Shown here: positions 9,167 through 17,912 of the stretch, one piece after another
Numbering within the stretch: position 1 is the first letter of the stretch
Layout of the letters: every line of letters starts with the position of its first letter
Source: Aliiroseovarius sp. M344
Lineage (GTDB): Bacteria; Pseudomonadota; Alphaproteobacteria; Rhodobacterales; Rhodobacteraceae
Assembly: GCF_025140835.1 (NCBI RefSeq)
Contig: NZ_CP081153.1
Span: 2,885,001-2,949,000, forward strand
Direction of reading: 5' to 3'
DNA: 64,000 bases
Made by a program: the position numbers and the translations under genes
Notes under the pieces: generated by a model
Told to the model about the DNA's origin: nothing
Seen by the model: the letters and a program-made list of their open reading frames with translations, nothing else
Databases searched by the model: none

Positions 9167-10027
9167 TCACTCTGCCGCCAGTGCTTGCTCGGATCGACCT
9201 ATCTCTGCAATCTCAGCAATGACAGAAGCCAACCGCGCTTGGACCTGTTCGAAATCCCCATTGGGCTGCACCATCTGCTCGTCCAGATAAAGAGCCCGGT
9301 CAATTTCAATCTGAACCACATGCTGCCTGCGCGATGGTCGGCCATAGTGTTGCGTCATGTAAGCACCCGCAAAAGGTGTGTTGCGCGCAGTCTGAAACCC
9401 CGCAAGGATGAAAGCTGCTTCGATACGATCGACAATTTCGGGGGATGCCGACGCGCCGAAGCGGTCGCCCAGCACGATTTCGGGGCAGCGCATTGTCCCC
9501 TTGCATAGGCTCTTCACCGCCTCATGCGGCATCGAGTGGCAGTCGATCAATATCGCCTCGCCAAAGACCGCGCGGCTACGATCCAACATTGATTGAAGCA
9601 TCGTGTGATAAGGGTGCCAGTGCTCTGTCAGGCGAGCTTGAGCATCACGCAAAGACAGCTTGCCACGATAGATCGCACGACCACCGGCCACCACGCGTGG
9701 AATGACGCCCAGCCCCGAGGACACACGAGGGTTATGATCCACCCGCCTCAATCCCTTGATCAGTGCAGGGTCCAGTTCCTCTGGCCCCCGGTTCAGATCA
9801 ACAAAAGCGCGCGGCGTGTTCGATACCAAAAGTGGTGCTCCATGGTCGGGGGCAACGGTAAATAGCTGGTCCACAAAGGCATCTTCTGACGACCGCACAG
9901 ATTGTTCGTCAAGCACACTGTCGTTGAGGAACGTTGACGGATAATCCCGCCCGCTATGCGGCGAGGCAAAGACGACACTTGTCGTATGTGACGTCGGCAT
10001 CGTCAGCGTATATGAAGGTGTCGACAT
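9167..10027 (-). CDS. N-formylglutamate amidohydrolase family protein
   Basis: The 286-residue protein belongs to the N-formylglutamate deformylase (HutG2-like) family. Characteristic stretches are FASPHSGRDYP near the N-terminus, DLNRGPEELD, ILIDCHSMP and QIEIDRALYLDE. These carry the His, Asp and Glu residues thought to hold the active-site zinc. The classical reaction gives glutamate and formate at the end of histidine breakdown, but no hut genes are near, so the substrate is inferred from family only. The start follows AAAGGACC. Confidence 0.87.
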   Translation of the reverse strand: MSTPSYTLTMPTSHTTSVVFASPHSGRDYPSTFLNDSVLDEQSVRSSEDAFVDQLFTVAPDHGAPLLVSNTPRAFVDLNRGPEELDPALIKGLRRVDHNPRVSSGLGVIPRVVAGGRAIYRGKLSLRDAQARLTEHWHPYHTMLQSMLDRSRAVFGEAILIDCHSMPHEAVKSLCKGTMRCPEIVLGDRFGASASPEIVDRIEAAFILAGFQTARNTPFAGAYMTQHYGRPSRRQHVVQIEIDRALYLDEQMVQPNGDFEQVQARLASVIAEIAEIGRSEQALAAE

Positions 10028-10090
10028 CGAAGGTCCTTTGTGCCTTTGCTACAATGTATATAAAGGCAAAATTTCTCTCGTCAAAAGGCC

Positions 10091-10119
10091 TTGCGCGCGG
10101 CCACGACTCCTTTTATAGA
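10091..10119 (+). promoter_or_regulatory. sigma-70 promoter of tRNA-Val
   Basis: TTGCGC (10091-10096), 17 bases, then TATAGA (10114-10119) give a good housekeeping promoter about 75 bases upstream of the mature tRNA. The bases after the -10 box are GC-rich (CCGCG), as in stable-RNA promoters under stringent control. Prediction from motif and spacing. Confidence 0.6.
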
Positions 10120-10193
10120 ACCGCGAACCGGCGCGGGTTTTCCCGCGTCGCGTTTTTTGGGCAGGTCAATATGACGGGTTCAAGAGATTTTCA

Positions 10194-10268
10194 GGGCGAT
10201 TAGCTCAGCGGTAGAGCACTTCGTTGACATCGAAGGGGTCACTGGTTCGATCCCAGTATCGCCCACCA
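10194..10268 (+). tRNA. tRNA-Val (anticodon GAC)
   Basis: A complete 75-base tRNA with encoded CCA end. The acceptor stem GGGCGAT pairs with ATCGCCC and the discriminator base is A. The anticodon stem CTTCG/CGAAG holds the loop TTGACAT with anticodon GAC at 10226-10228. The T-arm GGTTCGATCC is standard. No integrase or duplicated 3' end is nearby, so it does not look like a used attachment site. Confidence 0.97.
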
Positions 10269-10349
10269 TGAACCGCCCTATGGCCAAAAGGTCAGACGGC
10301 AAAATGTAGCTTAGGCGCAACCGCAGCGCCGCGTTGAAGGAGAAGGACC

Positions 10350-10475
10350 ATGAAAGTTCGCAACTCGCTCCGCTCGCTGAAAAACCGCCACCGCGATTGC
10401 CGCGTGGTGCGCCGTAAAGGCCGCGTTTACGTGATTAACAAAACGCAACGCCGGTTCAAAGCCCGTCAGGGCTGA
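10350..10475 (+). CDS. rpmJ: 50S ribosomal protein L36, cysteine-poor 41-residue form
   Basis: A 41-codon gene: [16 protein letters not shown] at the N-terminus and a basic tail ending RFKARQG. This is the 41-residue L36 type (like E. coli YkgO). It keeps a single Cys and lacks the C-x2-C...C...H zinc site of classical 37-38 residue L36, so it does not need zinc. A strong GAAGGAGAAGG ribosome site precedes the ATG and a Rho-independent terminator follows. The small size makes it easy to miss. Confidence 0.96.
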   Translation: MKVRNSLRSLKNRHRDCRVVRRKGRVYVINKTQRRFKARQG

Positions 10476-10500
10476 ACACTTCAGCAGCGTTATCGAAAGA

Positions 10501-10523
10501 GCCGCCCAGAGGGCGGCTTTTTT
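10501..10523 (+). terminator. Rho-independent terminator of rpmJ
   Basis: GCCGCCC, loop AGA, GGGCGGC and then six T, 25 bases after the rpmJ stop codon. Confidence 0.9.
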
Positions 10524-10616
10524 GTTTGGGTTAGGCGGCGGGCACTTTTCATGCCAACCGCCTTGGTACCGCCGATTGAAAATTGCGGTCACCTGACCTT
10601 CGTTGAAGAACCGTTG

Positions 10617-12092
10617 TTAAAAGTTCACCAATAGCCGTGCCAATGTAGGTTGATCCACAATGCCTGTCGGCTTGAAACCGCGACCCTTCTGATACTGCCG
10701 TATCGCTTTTCGGGTTTGGGCATCAAATTTTCCGTCAACTTTTCCTGTGTTGAGCCCTTGCTTACTTAAGCGCTGTTCGACGATCAACCTGAGTGGACCG
10801 TTCTTCAACAGTGCTTTCTCAGCTGCCATAAGCGCTTTCCACTCAGCCTCACGTTTCTGTTGCTGCTTAAGCTCTTCGATCTTGTTTGCAGCAACATCGA
10901 CAAAGCGACCGTTAGGATATTTTCGCAGGTAGGCCTGATATGACTCGACTGAGCCCAGGGAATTTGCTCTGTTCCAATCGGCCCGCTCAGCCTTGCTTAG
11001 TCTGGTGTCACCACCGCGTTGCCATTTGGCAAGAGCGGCATCCGCCTCATCAGCGTGCAAGCCATCTGGATAGCGTTTCAAATAGGCCGCCAATCCCTTG
11101 ATGCTGCCGTCTTTCCCGGTCTGATTCCAGTATTCATGGTCAAGCCGGGCAAGCTCTTCTGCCCGTTTGCGGGCACGCTCTTCCAACTCTGCCGCGCGAT
11201 TGGAAGCCTGCCGTTGCAAAGCCGCGATCAAGCGCTTGTTCAAGAAGCCCGTTCCTCTCAGGCCCTGATCTTCTTGCCAGTCGGCGATCGCAGCACGCGT
11301 ACCGCGTCCGAATATGCCATCGATGCCACCGGGGCTGTATTCCAAGATGGTCAGATCACGTTGTATATCCCGGCGTTCGCCGCGTTTCAGACCCAACGCC
11401 TGCTCGATACGCTCAGCCTCTGACGCCACCCCTTCTGTGAAAGGTGTATTGTCAGAGAAATCCCCAAAGGCTTCGATACGAGGATGTCTGTCTCGCAGAA
11501 CGCTGCTCATTTTCGCGCCAGGTGTTAAAGCTGTCTTGTCAATGAACCGGGCAAGCCCAGGCGCTGGACCAACCAGAACACCAACACCGTCTGGGGTGTC
11601 AAATTCTCCGATGCCCGCCGTCAGTCCAGCCCCTAAGGGGGTGTCATTTCCTTGCGGGGCTAACAGGATCAAAGCGCGCTCCGGGTGGTCGGCCGCGCTG
11701 TTCAGTATCGCGCTCAGCGGCACTCCAGCTCCGCCGATCGATAGGTCAGTCAAGTCTTCTGCGTAGCGGGTGATCAACCATGTTTCTTCACCGTTGTTGG
11801 CAAACCGACCAGAGATGAAGATCAACAACCGCTCTGCCTCGTCCGCCTCTACGCGAAACTCCGACACCGCTTCCCAAGCACTTTCTGCGCGCTCAGACTG
11901 GCTATCGAAAAAGGTGAACCCTTCTTTGACCAGGCGGCGTTCAAGCAGGGCAGCATCTTCAACACCCTGAACATCGTCAAGATACCGATAATCACTTTGC
12001 GTCAGCAGCAAAGCGGCGTCTTTCGCCGTTGCAAACCCCGCAAAGCAACAAAGCGCCGCAGCAGCCACAGCCGTTTGAACCCGAATAGTCAT
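10617..12092 (-). CDS. exported caspase-fold pseudoenzyme with two peptidoglycan-binding domains
   Basis: The 491-residue protein has a signal peptide (about 1-23). A region resembling the peptidase C14/caspase fold follows (about 24-215). Where active relatives have SGHG it reads SGRF, and where the catalytic Cys strand ends it reads ILLAPQGN, so the His-Cys dyad appears lost. PG_binding_1-like repeats lie at about 225-292 and 433-491 (GIDGIFGRGTR, KVDGKFDAQTR). Between them are two related segments of about 40 residues, each with a Y-L-K/R-K/R-Y-P-x-G core, and charged coiled-coil stretches. A periplasmic wall-associated scaffold is a reasonable guess. The ATG follows GGAGGTGAG. Confidence 0.75.
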   Translation of the reverse strand: MTIRVQTAVAAAALCCFAGFATAKDAALLLTQSDYRYLDDVQGVEDAALLERRLVKEGFTFFDSQSERAESAWEAVSEFRVEADEAERLLIFISGRFANNGEETWLITRYAEDLTDLSIGGAGVPLSAILNSAADHPERALILLAPQGNDTPLGAGLTAGIGEFDTPDGVGVLVGPAPGLARFIDKTALTPGAKMSSVLRDRHPRIEAFGDFSDNTPFTEGVASEAERIEQALGLKRGERRDIQRDLTILEYSPGGIDGIFGRGTRAAIADWQEDQGLRGTGFLNKRLIAALQRQASNRAAELEERARKRAEELARLDHEYWNQTGKDGSIKGLAAYLKRYPDGLHADEADAALAKWQRGGDTRLSKAERADWNRANSLGSVESYQAYLRKYPNGRFVDVAANKIEELKQQQKREAEWKALMAAEKALLKNGPLRLIVEQRLSKQGLNTGKVDGKFDAQTRKAIRQYQKGRGFKPTGIVDQPTLARLLVNF

Positions 12093-12172
12093 TACTCACC
12101 TCCACCGTGGAATTGTACGCCAAAGCGCAATATCTCGACCATTGTGCGAGAAAATGAGCAGCATTCAACGGG

Positions 12173-12201
12173 AAAAACCCGCCGGAAACGTCACCGGCGG
12201 G
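12173..12201 (-). terminator. Rho-independent terminator at the end of the CoA-ligase/ABC importer operon
   Basis: On the minus strand an 8-bp stem (CCCGCCGG/CCGGCGGG, eight-base loop) is followed by TTTTT. It lies 45 bases after the last gene of the long minus-strand operon. Confidence 0.8.
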
Positions 12202-12245
12202 CTATTGCGAGTGCGATAGATGTTTGAAACGGTCCGTGCTTCGGG

Positions 12246-13445
12246 TCAGTCGTAGACGCGTCTGTCGTCAATGACGATCCCGTCATTGGGCAAACTGCCT
12301 GGGGCGACGACTTCGATCTTACCCTTCAATTTCAGGGTTTCCGCAACCGATTTGGCATAAATATCTGCGTTGCCGCTTTCTGCTTCGACTTGCACAGTCA
12401 TCGCATCCATTTCGCCTTCGCGTGTGGCAATGACGCGGGCCTTGGCCACCTCTGAATGTTTGGCAACAAAGTCCGCAACTTGCTCTGGACGCACGAACAT
12501 CCCTTTTATTTTGGCTGTCTGATCAGCACGACCCATCCAACCTTCGATGCGCATGTTTGTACGACCACAGGGGCTGGTCCCCGGCAAAACCGCCGACAAA
12601 TCGCCGGTGGCAAATCTGATCAGAGGATAATCGGGATTCAGCGTTGTGACGACGACTTCGCCCACTTCACCTTCGCCGACCGGGTCACCGGTGCCGGGAC
12701 GCACAATCTCGACGATCACACCTTCGTCAACGATCATGCCGTCCATCGCGCTGCTTTCATAAGCTATATTGCCCAGATCGGCAGTGGCATAACTTTGCAG
12801 GCACATGATGCCACGGTCGGCGTATTCCTGACGCAGGCTAGGGAACAGCGCGCCGCCGCCAACCGCGGCCTTGGAGATTCTAAGCGTGATGCCATCAGCA
12901 TCAGCTCGATCCAGAATAATCTTAAGGTAATCGGGTGTGCCCGCATACGCCGTGGTACCAATGTCTGCGGCAGCGCGGACCTGAAGCTCTGTTTGCCCAA
13001 CACCGGCTGGCACGACCGACGCGCCAACGGCCTGAGCACCGTTTTCGAAGATCATGCCCGCTGGCGTCAGATGGTAGCCGAAGCAATTCTGCACGATATC
13101 GTCTTTGCCAATTCCGCACGCATGCAGGAAACGCCCCATCCGCCACCAGTCATGGCTGATCCCGCCGGGTTCATAGATTGGGCCGGGCGACTGGAAGATA
13201 TGGGCAGGCTTTTTAACTGCAAAACCCCCAAAGGGCGGGTTTTCTTTTTGCCATTTGCTAAGATCCGATTTCCGCAGAACCGGATAGGCTGCCAGATCTG
13301 AAAGCGACGAGATATCGGGGCCGTCCAACTTACAGGCGCTCTTTGCGGATCGAGCACGGGCGATTTGCGCATTCAGATCTTTGAGCAAAGCGCTTGTGCG
13401 TTCATCGTCAGAGCGGGTTTCCAGCGCGTCAAAATACATGGACAT
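12246..13445 (-). CDS. phenylacetate-CoA ligase family (adenylate-forming) protein
   Basis: The 399-residue protein aligns in outline with PaaK-type ANL enzymes: an N-terminal subdomain, a PLIRFATGDL motif, a GRADQTAKIKGMFVRPEQV hinge and a small C-terminal domain. Two usual landmarks are altered. The SSGTTG phosphate-binding loop is replaced by SPGPIYEPGG, and the YG-x-TE motif reads SYATADLG. ATP-dependent CoA ligation is therefore likely but not assured. It is the last gene of the ABC importer operon, 68 bases after livF, so it may activate the imported acid. Start: GAGG site six bases before ATG. Confidence 0.8.
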   Translation of the reverse strand: MSMYFDALETRSDDERTSALLKDLNAQIARARSAKSACKLDGPDISSLSDLAAYPVLRKSDLSKWQKENPPFGGFAVKKPAHIFQSPGPIYEPGGISHDWWRMGRFLHACGIGKDDIVQNCFGYHLTPAGMIFENGAQAVGASVVPAGVGQTELQVRAAADIGTTAYAGTPDYLKIILDRADADGITLRISKAAVGGGALFPSLRQEYADRGIMCLQSYATADLGNIAYESSAMDGMIVDEGVIVEIVRPGTGDPVGEGEVGEVVVTTLNPDYPLIRFATGDLSAVLPGTSPCGRTNMRIEGWMGRADQTAKIKGMFVRPEQVADFVAKHSEVAKARVIATREGEMDAMTVQVEAESGNADIYAKSVAETLKLKGKIEVVAPGSLPNDGIVIDDRRVYD

Positions 13446-13513
13446 GAGCGACCTCTTGTCATCGCCGGGTAACCGCCGGCCCTAATTGATAAAACTCGGT
13501 GTGCAGCTTGGCG

Positions 13514-14362
13514 TTAGGCCAGCCAACGCTTGCGGCGGCGGTAAGACCGCACATCGCGGAAGCTTTTGCGCCCCTCGTCCGACATACCAAGATAGAATTC
13601 TTTCACGTCCGGGTTTTCACGAAGTTCGGCGGCAGGGCCATCCATCACAACGCGGCCGTTTTCCAGAATGTAACCATAGTGCGCATAACGCAGCGCAACG
13701 TTGGTGTTTTGTTCGGCCAACAGGAAGGTCACACCCTCCTGCTCGTTGACCTTCTTCACGATCTCAAAGATCTGCTCCACCAACTGGGGCGCCAGACCCA
13801 TTGAAGGTTCATCCAGCAAAATCATTTCGGGACGAGACATCAGCGCGCGGCCCATCGCAACCATCTGTTGCTCGCCGCCTGAAGTATATCCAGCCTGACT
13901 TTTACGACGCTCTTTCAAGCGTGGGAAATAATCATAGACCATCTCAAGGTCCGCCGCGATCGCGGCCTTGCCATCGGTGCGCGTATAAGCACCGGTCAGC
14001 AGGTTTTCTTCGACGGTCAGGTGTTCAAAACAGTGACGGCCTTCCATCACCTGAATGACGCCACGTTTGACCAGCGCGGACGGGCTAAGCTCGGCCACGT
14101 TTTCATTTTTATGCAGGATCGAACCCTTGGTAACCTCACCGCGTTCAGATTGAAGCAGGTTCGAAATGGCTTTCAGCGTGGTCGTTTTGCCTGCGCCATT
14201 GCCACCCAAAATAGCAGTGATCCCGCCTTTGGGCACATTCAGGCTCACGCCCTTCAACACAAGGATCACGTGATTATAAATCACCTCGATATTGTTGACC
14301 TCCAGAAGGTTTTCACCTGCCTTCTTCGCGGCCTTGTCTGTGGTCTGTGCGGCGTCCAGCAT
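13514..14362 (-). CDS. livF: branched-chain-type ABC importer ATP-binding protein LivF
   Basis: The 282-residue ATPase has Walker A GGNGAGKTT, signature TSGGEQQM, Walker B MILLDEPSMGL and a switch His in LLAEQN context typical of LivF. It energises uptake with LivG. A GTG start 24 codons upstream (14434) is possible. I prefer the ATG at 14362: it has AGGA at good spacing, and the longer version would translate through a strong intercistronic hairpin. It belongs to the minus-strand operon with its cognate binding protein, permeases and two CoA ligases. Confidence 0.93.
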   Translation of the reverse strand: MLDAAQTTDKAAKKAGENLLEVNNIEVIYNHVILVLKGVSLNVPKGGITAILGGNGAGKTTTLKAISNLLQSERGEVTKGSILHKNENVAELSPSALVKRGVIQVMEGRHCFEHLTVEENLLTGAYTRTDGKAAIAADLEMVYDYFPRLKERRKSQAGYTSGGEQQMVAMGRALMSRPEMILLDEPSMGLAPQLVEQIFEIVKKVNEQEGVTFLLAEQNTNVALRYAHYGYILENGRVVMDGPAAELRENPDVKEFYLGMSDEGRKSFRDVRSYRRRKRWLA

Positions 14363-14400
14363 ATCGGTCGTCCTGTTCGAGTTCGTTTCCTGGGGATCGC

Positions 14401-14418
14401 CCGGGCCAATTGGCCCGG
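14401..14418. repeat. perfect 18-bp palindrome between livK and livF
   Basis: CCGGGCCAA followed by TTGGCCCGG, 22 bases after the binding-protein stop codon. As RNA it folds into a strong hairpin with no T run. Such hairpins between binding-protein and downstream genes typically protect the upstream message from 3' decay, raising binding-protein output. Confidence 0.65.
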
Positions 14419-14439
14419 ACGAAAAGTCTTGCACGCGGA

Positions 14440-15726
14440 TTAGTTACAGCGTGGTTCGATGTTGTTTTCGGCGGCATAAGCTGCCGAGTCTTCGTCGATT
14501 AGGGGTTGGATAACTTCCATATCCGACGAACCGAAGTCCGAGATCAGCGACCATGTGCCAGCGGCTGCATCCCATTGTTGGATCGCGCCCGTACCTGGGC
14601 CGCCGTGGTTATCACAGCTGATGGCGAAGGACGGACCAAAGCCCGGCATGCCCAGTTCAGCCATCCGCTCTTCGGTGACTTCCAGGGCTTCCATACCGTC
14701 ACGCATCATTGAAGACGTGATGTCCGGCGTGCCGTGGATTTCCTGTGCTTTCTTGGCGGACTCGGCCAGCAACATCGCAGCATAGACGCCACGGTTGTAA
14801 AGCGCCTTACCGATGTTGTCGGCGTTGCCTGCTGCTTTTCCAGCGTCCACAACGAATTTCTGGATGTCGCCAAAGACCGGGTAATCCGAACCAACACCGT
14901 GGAACGTCACAGCCTTGTAACCAGTGGCTGCGTCACCTGCGGGGGAAACGTCGTGGTCACCACCCGACCACCAGACGCCGATGAAGTTTTCCATCGGGAA
15001 GCGGATGTTGGCGGCTTCCTGAATGGCAACCTGGTTCATCACGCCCCAGCCCCACATCAGAACATTGTCAGGACGCTCGCGGCGGATCTGCAGCCATTGC
15101 GCTTTTTGCTCCTGACCGGGGTGGTCAACCGGGATGGTTACCAGCTCGAAGCCATGCTTTGCTGCCAGACCTTCCAGTGTGCGGATAGGCTCTTTGCCGT
15201 ATGCAGAGTTGTGATAAATCAGCGCGATTTTCTTGCCGGAAAGATCCCCACCATTGACTTCAAGCAGGTGGTTCACAGCCAGCGAGGCCGCGTTCCAGTA
15301 GTTGGCGGGGAAGTTGAACACGTGGCTGAACACTTTGCCATTCGCAGCCGATGTACGGCCGTAACCCGGTGTGTAAAGCGGGATGTCGTCAGCTGTCACT
15401 TTCGGGATCAGCTGATAGGTAATGCCGGTCGACAGAGGGTTATAGGCCAGCGCGCCTTGGCCTTTGGTGGCCTCGTAGCACTCAACGCCTTTTTCAGTGT
15501 TATAGGCTGTTTCACATTCCGGGGCGGACGTCATCACGCCACCGATACCGCCGTCACGTTCGTTCAGCAGGGTGAAATAGTCCGCAAAACCATCCGCGTA
15601 AGGTATACCACCTGCGGCGTATGGGCCGGTCCGATAGCTGAGTGACGGGAACACAAGGTCCGCAAGAACCGGGGTCGCCACCATAAGGGCCGTAACACTG
15701 GCCGCTGCGAGTTTCGAAAATTTCAT
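14440..15726 (-). CDS. livK: periplasmic substrate-binding protein of the Liv-type ABC importer
   Basis: The 428-residue protein has a clear signal peptide (cleavage near VLA-D at 22-23) and the type I periplasmic-binding fold of the leucine-binding family. Examples are GGKKIALIYHNSAYGKE-like and WGWGVMNQVAIQEAA segments. A Cys pair (SAPECE...VECYE) could form a disulfide. The ligand cannot be read from sequence. Because two CoA ligases are co-transcribed, a carboxylic acid such as an aromatic or fatty acid is more likely than leucine. GGGAGGAAG precedes the ATG. Confidence 0.9.
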   Translation of the reverse strand: MKFSKLAAASVTALMVATPVLADLVFPSLSYRTGPYAAGGIPYADGFADYFTLLNERDGGIGGVMTSAPECETAYNTEKGVECYEATKGQGALAYNPLSTGITYQLIPKVTADDIPLYTPGYGRTSAANGKVFSHVFNFPANYWNAASLAVNHLLEVNGGDLSGKKIALIYHNSAYGKEPIRTLEGLAAKHGFELVTIPVDHPGQEQKAQWLQIRRERPDNVLMWGWGVMNQVAIQEAANIRFPMENFIGVWWSGGDHDVSPAGDAATGYKAVTFHGVGSDYPVFGDIQKFVVDAGKAAGNADNIGKALYNRGVYAAMLLAESAKKAQEIHGTPDITSSMMRDGMEALEVTEERMAELGMPGFGPSFAISCDNHGGPGTGAIQQWDAAAGTWSLISDFGSSDMEVIQPLIDEDSAAYAAENNIEPRCN

Positions 15727-15835
15727 TTGCTTCCTCCCTAGATTAGCAAATTTATGTGCCCGTTATGGGTCACGTTGCTTTGCCCCCTGAACCAGCTCCT
15801 CGTTGATCCAGAGGGTTAGATAGTATGCGCGAGCC

Positions 15836-16912
15836 CTAGTGCGGGAAGGGCCACAAGCGCAGTTTTTCTTTCGTCAGGCGCCACAGTTGCGCCAAGCCGT
15901 GCGGTTCGACAATCAGGAAGATGACGATCAGGCCACCCACGATCATGAACTCTAGATGCGCGGCCAGATCGGTCGGCCATCCAAGGCCGCCCACCAGCAC
16001 GTTCTTCAGGAACACAGGCATCAACACCATGAAGGCTGCGCCTGCAAAGCTGCCGAAGATCGACCCTAGGCCCCCAATGATGATCATGAAGAGGATCAGG
16101 AACGACTTGGCAATACCGAAGCTTTCGCCAGCTTCCGCAGCACCAAGGTAGACTGAGAAGAACAGAGCCCCTGCCACGCCAACAAAGAACGACGACACCG
16201 CAAAGGCTGACATTTTCGCCATCAGCGGGTTTACCCCAATAATCTCGGCGGCGATGTCCATATCTCGGATACCCATCCATTTACGACCCATCATGCCACG
16301 CGTCAGGTTGCGGGCAACCCATGCCAATGCCACGACGAACACGAGACAGATCATGTATTTCGCCCAAGCTTCGGTATTCGGGCCCGTCACGATGATGCCA
16401 AAAACCGAACGTTCTGGTGCGTTGATCTGCCCAGAAGCCGAATAGTTGTAAAACCACGGCACTTTATTGAACAGCCACACCAGAAAGAACTGCGCAGCCA
16501 GCGTCGCAACTGCCAGATAAAACCCTTTGATCCGCAGTGACGGAAGGCCGAACAGAACACCTACGACCGCGGTGACACCGCCGGCCAGAAGCACGTGAAT
16601 AACAATGCTAACCTCAGGAAAGGCGACCATCAGCTTGTAGCAGGCATAGGCCCCTACAGCCATGAACCCCCCAGTACCCAGCGACACCTGCCCGGCGTAC
16701 CCGGTCAGGATATTCAGGCCCAACGCCGCAATCGCATAGATCAGGAACGGTGCGAATACCGCGTTCACCCAGTAGTCATTGATGAAGAACGGGACCACAC
16801 AAAAGGCCACGAACATAAGGATATAGTAACCCATCCGATCCAATCTGATCGGGAAGGTCTGGTTGTCGTCGCGGTAGGACGTTTTGAAGTCACCTGCTTC
16901 GCGGTAAAACAT
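15836..16912 (-). CDS. livM: branched-chain-type ABC importer permease LivM
   Basis: The 358-residue protein has an extended N-terminal tail, then about nine or ten membrane helices. It carries the LivM hallmarks LNILTGYAGQVSLGTGGFMAVGA-type loop near the second helix and a MAKMSAFAVSSFFVGVAGAL coupling region. It pairs with LivH in the inner membrane. It begins three bases after the livH stop, so the two are translated together. A 109-base gap separates it from the binding-protein gene. Confidence 0.93.
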   Translation of the reverse strand: MFYREAGDFKTSYRDDNQTFPIRLDRMGYYILMFVAFCVVPFFINDYWVNAVFAPFLIYAIAALGLNILTGYAGQVSLGTGGFMAVGAYACYKLMVAFPEVSIVIHVLLAGGVTAVVGVLFGLPSLRIKGFYLAVATLAAQFFLVWLFNKVPWFYNYSASGQINAPERSVFGIIVTGPNTEAWAKYMICLVFVVALAWVARNLTRGMMGRKWMGIRDMDIAAEIIGVNPLMAKMSAFAVSSFFVGVAGALFFSVYLGAAEAGESFGIAKSFLILFMIIIGGLGSIFGSFAGAAFMVLMPVFLKNVLVGGLGWPTDLAAHLEFMIVGGLIVIFLIVEPHGLAQLWRLTKEKLRLWPFPH

Positions 16913-16915
16913 GGA

Positions 16916-17902
16916 TCAGACCCTCTCGATGATTTTTTCACCAAACAGACCTTGAGGTCTGAAGATGAGGAAGATGAGTGCCAACACGTAGGCGAACCAG
17001 TTCTGGGTCGCGCCGCCAATCATGGGGCCGATGGCAAATTCGAACAGCTGCTCGCCCACACCGATGATCAGACCACCAATGATGGCGCCCGGGATCGAGG
17101 TGAAGCCACCCAGCATCAGAACTGGCAGAGCTTTCAGAGCAATCAGCGACAGGCTGAACTGAACACCAGACTTGGCGCCCCACATGATACCCGCGACCAA
17201 AGCCACGAAGCCCGCGATCGACCAGACCAGAACCCAGATGAAGCGCAGCGAAATGCCAACAGACAAAGCTGCCGAATGGTCATCCGCCACAGCTCGCAAA
17301 GCGCGGCCTTGTTTGGAGTACTGCGAGAAGATTGTCAGTGCCGCCACCAGAATTGCTGCAACAACTGCTGCGACAATGTCCAGATTGTCGATGAAGAAAC
17401 CATAACCAAACCAGTTAAAAGTGACTTCATCAATGGTGGTGTTCATCCCCTGCGGCAAGCCCACATCAAGCTTCTTGATGTCTGACCCCCACATGATGTC
17501 GCCGAAGCCTTCCATGAAATAGGCAAGACCGATGGTCGCCATAAACAGGATGATATCGGGCTGTCCGATCAAGTGTTGAAGGATGTATTTCTCAACAATC
17601 CAGGCGAACAGGATCATCACCCCAGCAGCAAGTATGATCGCGATAATCGACGGTACATGCCACGGGAAGTGGTGAATGTCGGTCCCGAATAACGCATTGA
17701 TCAGATGACTAAACGGAACCTGACCCTGTTGAATACCGACCAGTGTCAAGGCGGCAAACAGCGCCATAACACCTTGGGCATAATTAAAAATGCCAGACGC
17801 CTTGAAGATCAAGACAAAGCCCAGCGCGACAAGCGCATAAAGCACCCCGGCCATCAGGCCGTTCAGGGTGACTTCCATCGCAAAGAGAAGTTGTTCAGGC
17901 AT
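16916..17902 (-). CDS. livH: branched-chain-type ABC importer permease LivH
   Basis: The 328-residue permease has about eight membrane helices, with the LivH-type LNGLMAGVLYALVALGFVLIF start and a GRALRAVADD cytoplasmic coupling loop. The ATG at 17902 has a GGGGGGA site; an in-frame extension upstream of it (to 17932) lacks one. It lies 10 bases after livG and three before livM, inside the operon. Confidence 0.94.
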   Translation of the reverse strand: MPEQLLFAMEVTLNGLMAGVLYALVALGFVLIFKASGIFNYAQGVMALFAALTLVGIQQGQVPFSHLINALFGTDIHHFPWHVPSIIAIILAAGVMILFAWIVEKYILQHLIGQPDIILFMATIGLAYFMEGFGDIMWGSDIKKLDVGLPQGMNTTIDEVTFNWFGYGFFIDNLDIVAAVVAAILVAALTIFSQYSKQGRALRAVADDHSAALSVGISLRFIWVLVWSIAGFVALVAGIMWGAKSGVQFSLSLIALKALPVLMLGGFTSIPGAIIGGLIIGVGEQLFEFAIGPMIGGATQNWFAYVLALIFLIFRPQGLFGEKIIERV

Positions 17903-17912
17903 AAGTCCCCCC

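Noticed and set aside
10194-10268. tRNA-Val as an attachment site of a genomic island
   Set aside because: No integrase gene, no repeated tRNA 3' end and no compositional break follow; the next genes are rpmJ and others typical of the core chromosome.
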